From assembly GCA_947492185.1 (NCBI GenBank), contig CANLMR010000001.1, forward strand, positions 62,001 through 126,000: a DNA stretch of 64,000 nucleotides. Direction: 5' to 3'. A model generated the notes under the pieces. That model saw only the letters and a list, made by a program, of their open reading frames with translations, searched no databases and was not told the origin of the DNA. This document shows, in pieces, positions 1-8,640 of this stretch. The stretch's first letter is position 1, and every line of letters starts with the position of its first letter. Source of the stretch: an uncultured Tenacibaculum sp. GTDB lineage: Bacteria > Bacteroidota > Bacteroidia > Flavobacteriales > Flavobacteriaceae. A program made the translations under genes and the position numbers.

Positions 1-1083
1 ATTTACATCATCTGTTCCTGGATCTGCATCATGATCTGTTAAAGGTGCTTCTTCTACTGAAGTTGCAGCTGCATTACCCGAATCTTCAATTAATCCTGTA
101 ATTGAAGTTAAATTGTTTAATGAACCAATAACTTTTTCTACTGTAGTACTTAATTCTGTAGCACTAGCTTTTAAAGGTGCATAAGCTCCTGAAAAGTCTG
201 TTAATTCATCTGTGATTTTCTTTTTAGCTTCACCAATATACCCTAGGTCTGCATCAGCAGTATCTCTCAACAAATCATTCTCTTCTTCAAAATCTACTTT
301 ATATGCTTCTAGTTGAGAAGTTGCTTCTGCAATAGCAGATGGTAAATCTGTTGTATGATCGATAGTAATAGATTCCTCATCATAACGATAATCTAAAATC
401 GTTCTTAAATGTGGATAATAAATTGCTCCATACTTTAAGTAATCTTTCTCTAAGTTCAATCTATTTCTTGCAGCCGAAGCGTCAGCGATAGAATCAACAG
501 AAGTGTGTGTATCTATAATTGCAAAACGATCTTGCATTTCATTACACTGAATTAACGCATTGTTATATAGTGTATAAAAATCTACTTCGCTTAATTTTTT
601 TGCATCTGGAAATACAATTAAAGTAGGTTCATCTTCCTTTCTTAATTTATCTAATCCATCACTTAAGGCATCAAAAGAAATAGAGTTTTCATTACCTAAA
701 TCGTTCTCATAAGTATCTACTGATACTATATAACATGGTCCTCCTCCGTTTGCAAAATACATTTGCATAGCATAATACATTAAGTACGGTTTTGGATTAG
801 TTGGCGCTTCTACTTTTAACGTACGATCTTGCTCTCCGTCAACATGAGTATCTGTAACAACTACAGTAATTCCTGTTTCTTTTTTAGCAAAACCAAAATA
901 CGTTTCGTAATCTAATAATGAAGTAATTCGAGTTGGTTTATTGGCTAAATCGCCGTCGATCTTCTTCTTTGCTTTTTCTGTATACCCAATAAATGCAGGT
1001 ATAGCTGTTTCTACTTGAGCCACCGATGGTGGAAATTTTACGATTTCTTCAACGTAAACTCCTGGTGTTTTGTAAGCTGACAT
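1..1083 (-). CDS. Contractile injection system tail sheath protein (3' end outside window)
   Basis: The reading frame starts at an ATG whose complement is at 1081-1083 and stays open to the window edge, so at least 361 residues are present and the C-terminus is missing. The N-terminus MSAYKTPGVYVEEI is the usual start of phage-tail-sheath-like proteins of Bacteroidota contractile injection systems; a later KYGAIYYPHLRT stretch also fits the sheath fold. The sheath surrounds the inner tube and contracts to drive it into a target. A long acidic, Ala/Thr-rich section near the edge looks like a surface insertion. It is the third gene of a minus-strand operon after a DUF4255 cap gene, which points to an eCIS (Afp/PVC/MAC/AlgoCIS type) rather than a prophage. 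Family assignment is confident; the subtype is inference. Confidence 0.85.
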   Translation of the reverse strand, partial: MSAYKTPGVYVEEIVKFPPSVAQVETAIPAFIGYTEKAKKKIDGDLANKPTRITSLLDYETYFGFAKKETGITVVVTDTHVDGEQDRTLKVEAPTNPKPYLMYYAMQMYFANGGGPCYIVSVDTYENDLGNENSISFDALSDGLDKLRKEDEPTLIVFPDAKKLSEVDFYTLYNNALIQCNEMQDRFAIIDTHTSVDSIADASAARNRLNLEKDYLKYGAIYYPHLRTILDYRYDEESITIDHTTDLPSAIAEATSQLEAYKVDFEEENDLLRDTADADLGYIGEAKKKITDELTDFSGAYAPLKASATELSTTVEKVIGSLNNLTSITGLIEDSGNAAATSVEEAPLTDHDADPGTDDVN

Positions 1084-1104
1084 AATTATTAATTTTAGTT
1101 TTTA

Positions 1105-2166
1105 TTAAATGAATATTTCTGAATAGTAATCTTGTTCTTCTTTAGTAATACTATCTACACTTGGATTTGGAAAAAATGGACTACCAGATGGTTGTGGTGT
1201 TACATCTGATTTTTCAATTTCGACTTTACCATTTTTTGTAAGAGGATGTTCTTGTTTTGTAACCATTATTTGGTTTTCAGACTTTTGTCTATATCTCCAA
1301 AATGTTTTCTTGTTTTCTATATAAATTTGGAAATCGATTGTGCCTGTTAACAAACATTGTTTTTCTAAATCAAAGTTCCCTGTTTGTTGATCTTCGGTAT
1401 CTACTAGTTCTGTAAGGTTAGTATTATTATCACCTGCTACTTTTATTTGAAGAACACCGATAATACCTTTGTTTTTTAGTTGCTGAACTGAAACATTTAG
1501 ATAGTCAAAAATTTCAGTTTCATCTTCAGTTAAAGCAGTATCATTTTCAACCTTATCCTCAATATCTTCGATTTGAGTTTCATCAATACTCGAAATGGTA
1601 ACTAACTTTGGCGTATTGGTATCAAACTCTTGTTCTTTTTCAAGTTCATACACCAATTTTCTTGACTCTCTTTCAGTTATTAAAAAATCTTCCCATTTTT
1701 CAATTGTTCCATTTGAATCAAAAATGTTGGTAATTGAAGAACTAATATTTGACAAATAATAGAATTGATTATTCTTTTTCTCAGTTATATCTGAATAGTT
1801 TAGAAAAAACCTATCCTTTGCTTTGATAAAAAAGGTGAAAATCACATCATCAGACAAACCAACAACTGGATTAAAACGCTCTACAACATCATTTCCTTCT
1901 TCAGAATTTACTCTTAATGTACTGGTTAATACTCTTATGCCTTTGGCATGATTTCTAATTAAAATTCTATGATTTTTAGCAATACTCCTTGTTCTTTTAT
2001 TTGGAATGATTTCCATAAAATCAAAAAGATTATAAGATCTTAAAGATTCTTCTTTTTCTTCATCAGATAATTCATCATTTGCATTACTTGCATGGTATTT
2101 TTTATCTCCTTTATCTAGAAAATAAGCATGTAATAAATCAATATTGAAAAGTGTTTTATAAACCAT
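1105..2166 (-). CDS. Unknown eCIS-operon protein, candidate cap adaptor
   Basis: This is a 353-residue protein I do not recognise by sequence. It has no signal peptide and no membrane segment, and is rich in Lys, Glu, Asn and Ile. A strongly acidic stretch lies around residues 185-225, and the C-terminal 40 residues are Pro/Ser-rich. It sits 8 bases after the DUF4255 cap gene and 21 bases before the sheath gene, so it is surely co-transcribed with them. In the described AlgoCIS particle a cap-adaptor protein links the cap to the last sheath and tube layer. Position between cap and sheath makes that role plausible, but it is inference from context only. Another structural or accessory role is possible. 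Confidence 0.7.
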   Translation of the reverse strand: MVYKTLFNIDLLHAYFLDKGDKKYHASNANDELSDEEKEESLRSYNLFDFMEIIPNKRTRSIAKNHRILIRNHAKGIRVLTSTLRVNSEEGNDVVERFNPVVGLSDDVIFTFFIKAKDRFFLNYSDITEKKNNQFYYLSNISSSITNIFDSNGTIEKWEDFLITERESRKLVYELEKEQEFDTNTPKLVTISSIDETQIEDIEDKVENDTALTEDETEIFDYLNVSVQQLKNKGIIGVLQIKVAGDNNTNLTELVDTEDQQTGNFDLEKQCLLTGTIDFQIYIENKKTFWRYRQKSENQIMVTKQEHPLTKNGKVEIEKSDVTPQPSGSPFFPNPSVDSITKEEQDYYSEIFI

Positions 2167-2174
2167 TTTATTGC

Positions 2175-2750
2175 TTAATTATTGATTAATGAATTTCTGT
2201 TCAGTTCTGAGATTACTGAACCTTCCTTAGCAACAACATCTCTTTCTATTTCTAGTAGTGTGATTTTATATAACACAGATGGTTTTTGCTTTCCTCCTAG
2301 AGTTCCCCATATAAAATTGAGTTCTTCGAAACTGGGAGTATAGAGTTCTGTTATGAATTTAAAACTCTTAATGTTTTCGATTCCATCTACATTTTCGTAA
2401 TTAGAATTTGCTTGCGTGAACACCTTTTTTCCCTGAAAAAACTCAATAATTTTTGTTAAGCTTTTTAAAGATTCTGTATAGCTTGATTTATCAACACTAA
2501 AAAGGATGAAAAGATTTAGGTAAACTTTTGGGTTCTTATATGATATGGTATTACCACTTACATAATCATTTCGCGTGTTTTTTAACGCGAACTCTTCTTG
2601 TAGATTAATGAGAGATAAAGCTATATCTGGGAAATTACCTGGAGAATTTCCATCGGATTCAGCGTCTGCTATATTAGCTAAATCAACGGCATTTTCATCA
2701 AGATAGTCGTTTAACTCTTCTGAAATAATTTGTAGTATTTCATAAATCAT
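2175..2750 (-). CDS. DUF4255 (Pvc16/Afp16-like) tail terminator/cap protein
   Basis: The 191-residue protein begins MIYEILQIISEELNDYL, the typical opening of the DUF4255 / Pvc16 N-terminal family. Members of that family cap the distal end of the tube and sheath in extracellular contractile injection systems. Mid-protein segments such as YKNPKVYLNLFILFSV and YTPSFEELNFIWGTLGGKQKPSVLYK match the family pattern of a beta-rich terminator fold. It is the first gene of the minus-strand operon, as in several Bacteroidota eCIS loci. A plausible Bacteroidota promoter lies 41-75 bases upstream. Family assignment is good; the cap role follows from characterised homologues. Confidence 0.85.
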   Translation of the reverse strand: MIYEILQIISEELNDYLDENAVDLANIADAESDGNSPGNFPDIALSLINLQEEFALKNTRNDYVSGNTISYKNPKVYLNLFILFSVDKSSYTESLKSLTKIIEFFQGKKVFTQANSNYENVDGIENIKSFKFITELYTPSFEELNFIWGTLGGKQKPSVLYKITLLEIERDVVAKEGSVISELNRNSLINN

Positions 2751-2790
2751 TAGTAGTGGTAGTTTATTTGGTTTGGTTTGACAGACACTC

Positions 2791-2824
2791 CAAAATTACC
2801 ACCAGATATCGTTTTTTTTTGCAA
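2791..2824 (-). promoter_or_regulatory. Candidate promoter of the eCIS operon
   Basis: Read on the minus strand, TAATTTTG (2798 down to 2791) matches the Bacteroidota -7 consensus TAnnTTTG. A TTG at 2824-2822 lies 23 bases upstream of it, the upper end of the usual spacing for the -33 element. The predicted transcript would have a leader of about 35 bases before the cap gene. Confidence 0.45.
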
Positions 2825-2882
2825 TAAAAAAACTGTTTTAATAGTGTACTTTTCCTTTAATTTAATTAGGGGTTTATGAAAT

Positions 2883-2905
2883 AAAAAAAGGGGAAAACAC
2901 CCCTT
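2883..2905 (-). terminator. Intrinsic terminator facing the eCIS operon
   Basis: AAGGGG (2888-2893) and CCCCTT (2900-2905) form a 6-bp stem with a 6-base loop. On the minus strand the stem is followed by seven T (2889-2883). No minus-strand gene lies immediately upstream. It therefore either insulates the operon promoter from antisense transcription of the EamA region or acts as a leader attenuator for transcripts starting further upstream. Confidence 0.5.
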
Positions 2906-3018
2906 AAAAATTGTATTGAAAAATGTAAATTTTAACACACTCTCTTTCTCTTCTAATTATATATAATCAATAATTTTTTTTACCGACCTTTACCGCTGAA
3001 TTTCTAAATTCATTAGTA

Positions 3019-3918
3019 ATGAATACAAGAGTATTAGCTCTTACAGCAGTTTCTATTGTAACAATTATTTATGGTATTACTTTTACAGTAGCAAAAGAAG
3101 TGATGCCACATTATGTTAAACCTTTTGGTTTCATTTTTATTCGTATTTCTGCTGCAATGCTTGTGTTTTGGATAGCAAGTTTGTTTATTAAAAATGATAA
3201 AATTGAAAAAGGTGATTACAAAATTATAGCCTTAGCTGCTTTCTTCGGAATTGCCTTTAACATGCTTACTTTTTTCAAAGGATTAAATTACACCACTCCA
3301 ATTAACGCATCGGTAATGATGGTTACATCACCAATTCTAGTGCTCATTTTTTCTAGTATTTTAATGAAAGAACGACCAACGCTGGTTAAAATTATTGGTG
3401 TCATAATTGGACTTATTGGTGCAGTAGTACTAATTTTATATAGTGGGAAATCTGGGGCAAATGCTAAAAATATGATGTTAGGAAATTTCTTAGTATTTGT
3501 GAACGCAGCATCATATGGTATGTACTTAGTTGTAGCTAAAAAGATTGTGGCAAAATATAAACCGGTAACTTTTATTCGATGGTTGTACTTATTTGGATTT
3601 ATTTTTATGTTCCCATTCGGGATTTCTGAATTCACAGAAATACAATGGGAAATTATTCCAATGTCAGGATATTTACGAATTGGTTTTGTAGTAATTTTTG
3701 CTTCGTGTATTACTTATTTGTTCAATTTATGGGCGCTATCAAAACTTAAACCAACAACAGTAAGTGTATTTATTTATTTACAACCAGTAGTTGCTAGTAT
3801 TTATGCATTAATAGTTGGAAGCGACACTTTAGACACCATTAAAATACTAGCTACTGTTTTAATTTTTATTGGAGTGTACTTAGTTTCTAAACGGTCTACT
3901 ACTAGTATAAGCAAATAA
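3019..3918 (+). CDS. EamA-family (DMT superfamily) transporter
   Basis: The 299-residue, very hydrophobic protein has about ten transmembrane helices in two repeated EamA domains (roughly 5-145 and 150-295). Typical features include the N-terminal TIIYGITFTVAKEVMP helix, NASVMMVTSPILVLIFSSIL closing repeat one, and LKPTTVSVFIYLQPVVASIYA in repeat two. Family members export metabolites or amino acids across the inner membrane, but the substrate cannot be read from sequence. It is divergent from the eCIS operon and 30 bases upstream of yicC, which has its own -7-like box, so it may be a separate unit. Confidence 0.85.
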   Translation: MNTRVLALTAVSIVTIIYGITFTVAKEVMPHYVKPFGFIFIRISAAMLVFWIASLFIKNDKIEKGDYKIIALAAFFGIAFNMLTFFKGLNYTTPINASVMMVTSPILVLIFSSILMKERPTLVKIIGVIIGLIGAVVLILYSGKSGANAKNMMLGNFLVFVNAASYGMYLVVAKKIVAKYKPVTFIRWLYLFGFIFMFPFGISEFTEIQWEIIPMSGYLRIGFVVIFASCITYLFNLWALSKLKPTTVSVFIYLQPVVASIYALIVGSDTLDTIKILATVLIFIGVYLVSKRSTTSISK

Positions 3919-3920
3919 TG

Positions 3921-3928
3921 TATCTTTA
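3921..3928 (+). promoter_or_regulatory. -7-like box of the yicC-gmk-nadD operon
   Basis: TATCTTTA resembles the TAnnTTTG -7 element with one mismatch in the last base. It lies 20 bases before the yicC ATG. No clear TTG -33 element is visible. Confidence 0.3.
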
Positions 3929-3948
3929 CGGCTCATTAAAATCAAGGT

Positions 3949-4815
3949 ATGATTCAATCTATGACTGGATACGGAAAATCCGTATTACAATTACCCACTA
4001 AAAAAGTTACTATTGAAGTTAAATCTTTAAATAGTAAAAACTTAGATATTAACACACGTATTCCTTCTTTTTACAAAGAAAAAGAGTTGTCAATACGTAA
4101 AAAATTAGCAAGTACTTTAGTAAGAGGTAAAGTAGATTTTTCGATCTATGTGGAGATGACCGCTGATGAAACTTCAACTTCGGTTAATAAAGGTGTAGTT
4201 TCTGAATATATAAAACAGTTGCGCAATATTGTTGTTGTAGGTTCGGAAGATGATGTTGAGCTATTGAAAATGGCTGTACGAATGCCCGATGCTTTAAAAA
4301 CAGAAAGAGAAGAGTTAGATGAAAATGAATGGACAGAAATTGAAAAGCATATTGATGTTGCTATAAAAGAAATCATTCAGTATAGAACAGATGAAGCTGC
4401 TTCATTAGAAATTGATTTTAAAGAACGAATTGTAAATATTAAAACTTGTTTAGAACAAGTTAAAGAAATGGATGGTGATCGAATTGCAAATGTAAAACAG
4501 CGATTAGCTAAAGCTTTAGATGAATTAAAAGTTGAAGTTGATGAAAATCGTTTTGAGCAAGAATTAATTTATTACCTAGAAAAACTAGATATTAATGAAG
4601 AAAAAGTTCGTTTAGCTAATCATTTGGACTACTTTTTGCAAGCCTTAAATACTAGCGATTCAAATGGAAAAAAACTAGGATTTATAATTCAAGAAATAGG
4701 TAGAGAAATTAATACTACCGGATCTAAAGCTAATTTTGCACCAATGCAAAAGGTAGTAATTCAAATGAAAGACGAATTAGAGAAAATTAAAGAACAGATA
4801 TTAAACGTACTATAA
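3949..4815 (+). CDS. yicC: YicC/YloC-family endoribonuclease
   Basis: The 288-residue protein has both family signatures: the N-terminal MIQSMTGYGKS and the C-terminal KANFAPMQKVVIQMKDELEK followed by IKEQILNV. YicC of E. coli and YloC of B. subtilis are endoribonucleases that act in RNA turnover, so a cytosolic RNA-processing role is expected. Full family length is present. Its stop codon overlaps the gmk start by one base (TAATG), giving translational coupling; yicC-gmk-nadD is a common flavobacterial arrangement. Confidence 0.9.
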   Translation: MIQSMTGYGKSVLQLPTKKVTIEVKSLNSKNLDINTRIPSFYKEKELSIRKKLASTLVRGKVDFSIYVEMTADETSTSVNKGVVSEYIKQLRNIVVVGSEDDVELLKMAVRMPDALKTEREELDENEWTEIEKHIDVAIKEIIQYRTDEAASLEIDFKERIVNIKTCLEQVKEMDGDRIANVKQRLAKALDELKVEVDENRFEQELIYYLEKLDINEEKVRLANHLDYFLQALNTSDSNGKKLGFIIQEIGREINTTGSKANFAPMQKVVIQMKDELEKIKEQILNVL

Positions 4816-5423
4816 TGACGAAAGAATTTAAAGGAAAACTATTTGTGTTTTCAGCTCCTTCTGGATCTGGAAAAACTACTATTGTTCGTCATTTATTAGC
4901 TCAAGAAAAATTTGGTTTAAAATTTTCTATTTCTGCTACTTCTCGTGCTCCAAGAGGTGAAGAAAAAGACGGTTTTGATTATTATTTCATTTCTAGAGAT
5001 GAATTCATTAAAAAAATCAAAAACGACGAATTTTTAGAATGGGAAGAAGTATATAGAGATAACTTCTATGGAACTTTAAAAACAGAAGTTGAACGTATTT
5101 GGTCTCAAGGAAAACATGTAATTTTTGATATTGATGTAGCTGGAGGGTTGCGTATAAAGAAAAAGTTTCCAGAAGAAACATTGGCCGTTTTTGTAAAACC
5201 TCCTAGTGTAGATGAATTAAAAATTCGTTTAAAAAAGAGAAAAACTGAAAGTGAAGATAAAATTAATATGAGAATTGCTAAAGCTTCTGTTGAATTGGCT
5301 ACGGCTCCTCAGTTTGATAAAATTATTAAAAACTACGAATTAGATGTGGCCCTTAAAGAGGCTGAAGAATTAGTAGGAAGTTTTATCGATATCAATTCAC
5401 AACAAAGTTTAGAGGAAGAATAG
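4815..5423 (+). CDS. gmk: Guanylate kinase
   Basis: The 202-residue protein phosphorylates GMP to GDP with ATP in the cytosol. The P-loop FSAPSGSGKTT is at about residues 12-22. The GMP-binding part follows (SATSRAPRGEEKDGFDYYF, then EFLEWEEVYRDNFYGT), and VIFDIDVAGG carries the Walker B-like strand. Length matches the family. The gene overlaps yicC by one base and nadD begins immediately after its TAG stop. Confidence 0.96.
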   Translation: MTKEFKGKLFVFSAPSGSGKTTIVRHLLAQEKFGLKFSISATSRAPRGEEKDGFDYYFISRDEFIKKIKNDEFLEWEEVYRDNFYGTLKTEVERIWSQGKHVIFDIDVAGGLRIKKKFPEETLAVFVKPPSVDELKIRLKKRKTESEDKINMRIAKASVELATAPQFDKIIKNYELDVALKEAEELVGSFIDINSQQSLEEE

Positions 5424-6008
5424 ATGAAAAACATCGGGTTATATTTCGGAACCTTTAATCCTATTCATATTGGACATTTAATCATTGCTAACCATATGGT
5501 TGAAAATTCTGATTTAGATGAAATATGGATGGTTGTTACTCCTCACAATCCTTTTAAGAAAAAGAGTTCACTGTTAGACAATCATCATCGTTATGAAATG
5601 GTCTATAAAGCTACTGAAGATTACGATAAAATTTCACCTTCAGATATAGAGTTTAAGTTACCTCAACCAAATTATACCGTTTATACATTAGCACATATAT
5701 CAGAAAAGTATCCTTCATATAATTTCAGTTTAATAATGGGTGAAGACAATTTAAAAAGTCTTCACAAATGGAAAAACTATGAAACTATTTTGGAACATCA
5801 TACAATTTATGTGTACCCAAGAATTTCTGAAGGCGTTGTAGAAACTCGGTTTGATAACCACCCTAAAATACATAGAGTTAATGCTCCTATTGTAGAAATT
5901 TCTTCAACAATGGTTCGTAATACCATAAAAGAAGGAAAAAATATAAAACCTCTACTTTCTTCATCTGTTTGGAAATATATCGACGAAATGAACTTCTATA
6001 AAAAATAG
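5424..6008 (+). CDS. nadD: Nicotinate-nucleotide adenylyltransferase
   Basis: The 194-residue enzyme adenylates nicotinate mononucleotide in NAD synthesis. The nucleotidyltransferase motif GTFNPIHIGH is at residues 9-18 and the C-terminal ISSTMVRNTIKEG contains the ISSTxxR motif. Length is normal. The ATG directly abuts the gmk stop codon, so it belongs to the yicC-gmk-nadD operon. Confidence 0.95.
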   Translation: MKNIGLYFGTFNPIHIGHLIIANHMVENSDLDEIWMVVTPHNPFKKKSSLLDNHHRYEMVYKATEDYDKISPSDIEFKLPQPNYTVYTLAHISEKYPSYNFSLIMGEDNLKSLHKWKNYETILEHHTIYVYPRISEGVVETRFDNHPKIHRVNAPIVEISSTMVRNTIKEGKNIKPLLSSSVWKYIDEMNFYKK

Positions 6009-6027
6009 ACGTCCTATTTTTTCGTTG

Positions 6028-6035
6028 TATATTTG
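6028..6035 (+). promoter_or_regulatory. -7 box before the M23 peptidase gene
   Basis: TATATTTG matches TAnnTTTG exactly and lies 20 bases upstream of the GTG start at 6056, suggesting a promoter inside the otherwise short gap after nadD. No TTG is visible at the expected -33 distance. Confidence 0.35.
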
Positions 6036-6055
6036 ATATCCCAAACTTAATATTC

Positions 6056-6922
6056 GTGGCAAAAAACAAGAAAAGACCCAGTAAGTTAAAACAAAAACTG
6101 ACGGATAAATACCGATTAGTTGTTTTAAATGAAGATACGTTTCAGGAACGCTTTTCATTAAAACTTTCTCGATTAAATGTGTTTGTTTTTGGAGGTTTTT
6201 TTTCAATACTTATTATAATACTTACTGTATTTTTAATTGCTTTTACTTCACTTAAAGAATATATTCCTGGATATTCTTCTACGGAATTAAAGATAAAAGC
6301 TACTCGGCTTACATATGAAGCGGACTCTTTAAAAATGAAGATTGCAGTGCTACAAAAGTTCACTCAAGCAATTAGACCTGTATTAACTGGAGAAATTGAA
6401 CCCGAAGCTATTGATTCTATTAGAAATGAATCTAAAAAGGCAGCAGTAGATTATGCAAAACTATCGGCTACAGAACAAGATTTACAATTTAGAGAACAAA
6501 TTGAAAGTAAAGATAGATATGCTTTATCAGCAGGATCTGCTAATAAAGCTAAAATTATATTCTTTGCTCCAATTACTGGTACTGTTTCTCAATCATTCAA
6601 TGCTGCCAACAAACATTTTGCTATCGATATAGTGGCCAAAACTGGAACTCCGGTTAAAGCTATTGCAGATGGAACTGTAATTTTATCAGGATGGACAGCG
6701 GAGACAGGTTACACCATTACCATCCAACATAGTAATAATTTTGTTTCTGTATATAAACACAATGGAAATCTTCTTAAACAACAAGGAGATTTTGTGAAAT
6801 CTGGAGAAGTAATAGCGAGTGTAGGATCAACTGGAGAATTAACAACTGGTCCGCATTTACATTTTGAGCTATGGAACAATGGCTACCCTACAAATCCAAC
6901 AAATTATATCGACTTTCAATAA
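6056..6922 (+). CDS. M23 family (LytM-type) metallopeptidase, membrane-anchored
   Basis: The 288-residue protein starts with GTG; the basic N-terminus (AKNKKRPSKLKQK) fits a cytoplasmic tail. One transmembrane helix spans about residues 42-66, followed by a helical linker and a C-terminal LytM domain from about residue 180. Zinc and catalytic residues are visible in HFAIDIVAKTGTPVKA (HxxxD) and GPHLHFELW (HxH). The expected role is periplasmic cutting of peptidoglycan cross-links or activation of hydrolases in growth and division. All key residues are present, so it is probably an active enzyme. Confidence 0.9.
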   Translation: MAKNKKRPSKLKQKLTDKYRLVVLNEDTFQERFSLKLSRLNVFVFGGFFSILIIILTVFLIAFTSLKEYIPGYSSTELKIKATRLTYEADSLKMKIAVLQKFTQAIRPVLTGEIEPEAIDSIRNESKKAAVDYAKLSATEQDLQFREQIESKDRYALSAGSANKAKIIFFAPITGTVSQSFNAANKHFAIDIVAKTGTPVKAIADGTVILSGWTAETGYTITIQHSNNFVSVYKHNGNLLKQQGDFVKSGEVIASVGSTGELTTGPHLHFELWNNGYPTNPTNYIDFQ

Positions 6923-6984
6923 ATGCTATAAGTTAGAAGTTACGGTTAAATAATCACTTCTACTTTCAATAAAAAATAAAACAT

Positions 6985-8481
6985 ATGTCTTTAAAATCTT
7001 TTTTAGCGATTCCATTTGCAAAACGAGCAGTAAAACAAGTTCGAAAATGGGCAAATAAACCACAAGAAACGCAGGAAAAAGTATTTCAATATTTAATTAC
7101 TGAAGGTTGTAAAACAGCCTTCGGAAAAGATCATGATTTTATATCAATTAATTCTTACGAAGATTTTAAAAAGCGTGTTCCTGTTAATGATTACGAAGGA
7201 TTACGTCCGTATGTAAACAGAATGGTTGCCGGAGAAGAAAATATTTTATGGAAAGGAAAACCTATTTACTTTGCTAAAACTTCTGGAACGACTTCTGGAG
7301 CAAAGTATATTCCAATTACCAAAGAATCAATGCCAACCCACATTAAATCGGCACGTAATGCTTTGTTATTTTATATCAATGAAACTAAAGATGCTTCTTT
7401 TGTAAATGGAAAAATGATTTTCCTTCAGGGAAGTCCTGTTTTGGATGATAAAAATGGAATTAAGCTAGGTCGTTTAAGTGGAATTGTTGCGCACTATGTT
7501 CCTAATTATTTATTGAAAAATAGATTACCTAGTTGGGAAACCAATTGTATTGAAGATTGGGACACAAAAGTTGATAAAGTAGTTGAAGAAACATTACCTG
7601 AAAACATGACTGTAATTAGTGGAATTCCGTCTTGGGTTCAAATGTATTTCGAAAAGCTAATTGATAAAACAGGAAAAACCATTTCGGAATTATTTCCAAA
7701 CTTTAATTTTTTCATTTACGGTGGTGTAAACTTTGAACCTTATAAAAATAAGTTCGAAGCTTTAATTGGTAAAAAGATAGATTACATCGAATTGTATCCA
7801 GCATCAGAAGGATTTATTGCTTTCCAAGATTCTCAAAAAGAAAAAGGAATGCTATTGCAATTAGATTCTGGAATTTTCTACGAATTTATTCCTGCAACAG
7901 AATTCTTCGATGAAAATCCAACTCGTATTTCTTTAAAAGATGTACAATTAGGAGTGAATTATGTGATTATTCTAAACACAACAGCCGGACTTTGGGGGTA
8001 TAACATTGGTGATACAGTTGAATTTACTTCATTAAAGCCTTATCGAATAAAAGTTACAGGAAGAATCAAACACTTTATTTCTGCTTTTGGAGAACATGTT
8101 ATTGGTAAAGAAGTTGAAAAAGCATTGAATGACGCTATCAAAGGAACTGGAGTAAATGTTAGTGAGTTTACTGTTGCACCTCAAGTTAATCCAGAAAGCG
8201 GATTACCATTTCATGAATGGTTCATTGAGTTTGAAAATGAACCAGAAAACCTAGAAGAAATAGCTCAAAAAATGGATGCTTCTATGCAAGAACAAAATAT
8301 TTACTATCAAGATTTAATTGAAGGAAAAGTATTACGTCCATTGGTTATTAGAAAGGTAAAAAAAGGAGGGTTCCACGAGTATATGAAATCGATTGGTAAG
8401 TTTGGCGGACAAAACAAAATACCTCAACTATCGGATAACAGGAAAATAGCCGATGTTTTGGAAGGTTTTTTAAAGAACTGA
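6985..8481 (+). CDS. GH3 auxin-responsive-promoter family protein (acyl-adenylating enzyme fold)
   Basis: The 498-residue protein belongs to the GH3 family of the ANL adenylating superfamily, whose plant members join carboxylic acids to amino acids. The ATP-binding motif AKTSGTTSGAKYIPIT is near residues 100-115, YPASEGFIAF fits the second adenylate-binding motif, and KVTGRIKHFISAFGEHV fits the domain hinge. Flavobacteria commonly carry one copy; its bacterial substrate is not established. It follows the M23 gene by 62 bases on the same strand and may share its transcript. Confidence 0.88.
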   Translation: MSLKSFLAIPFAKRAVKQVRKWANKPQETQEKVFQYLITEGCKTAFGKDHDFISINSYEDFKKRVPVNDYEGLRPYVNRMVAGEENILWKGKPIYFAKTSGTTSGAKYIPITKESMPTHIKSARNALLFYINETKDASFVNGKMIFLQGSPVLDDKNGIKLGRLSGIVAHYVPNYLLKNRLPSWETNCIEDWDTKVDKVVEETLPENMTVISGIPSWVQMYFEKLIDKTGKTISELFPNFNFFIYGGVNFEPYKNKFEALIGKKIDYIELYPASEGFIAFQDSQKEKGMLLQLDSGIFYEFIPATEFFDENPTRISLKDVQLGVNYVIILNTTAGLWGYNIGDTVEFTSLKPYRIKVTGRIKHFISAFGEHVIGKEVEKALNDAIKGTGVNVSEFTVAPQVNPESGLPFHEWFIEFENEPENLEEIAQKMDASMQEQNIYYQDLIEGKVLRPLVIRKVKKGGFHEYMKSIGKFGGQNKIPQLSDNRKIADVLEGFLKN

Positions 8482-8499
8482 TAGATAGAATAAAAGGCT

Positions 8500-8640
8500 A
8501 TAAAAAAAATAATTTTAACTATTTTAATATATAGTAATTTTACAATTATATTCTCTCAGAGTAAGAAACCTTTAATTGATACTTATCTAGATTGCATTTA
8601 TGAATCAGAAAATATAAATAGAGATAAAGTCGAATTTCAA
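8500..8640 (+). other. Signal-peptide-coding extension without a standard start codon
   Basis: The frame of the downstream ORF is open back to a TAA at 8491-8493. From 8500 it encodes IKKIILTILIY then SNFTIIFSQSKKPLIDT, a textbook Sec signal peptide with a Ser-Gln cleavage region typical of flavobacteria. The position where ATG would be expected (8500-8502) is ATA. No ATG, GTG or TTG occurs in frame between the stop and 8641. Either translation starts at ATA or another rare codon, or the gene has lost its start. Confidence 0.6.

Noticed and set aside
2750..2938. 62-codon minus-strand ORF upstream of the cap gene
   Set aside because: Composition is low-complexity (Phe/Lys/Ile), it covers the terminator and promoter region, and it has no recognisable domain; probably chance.
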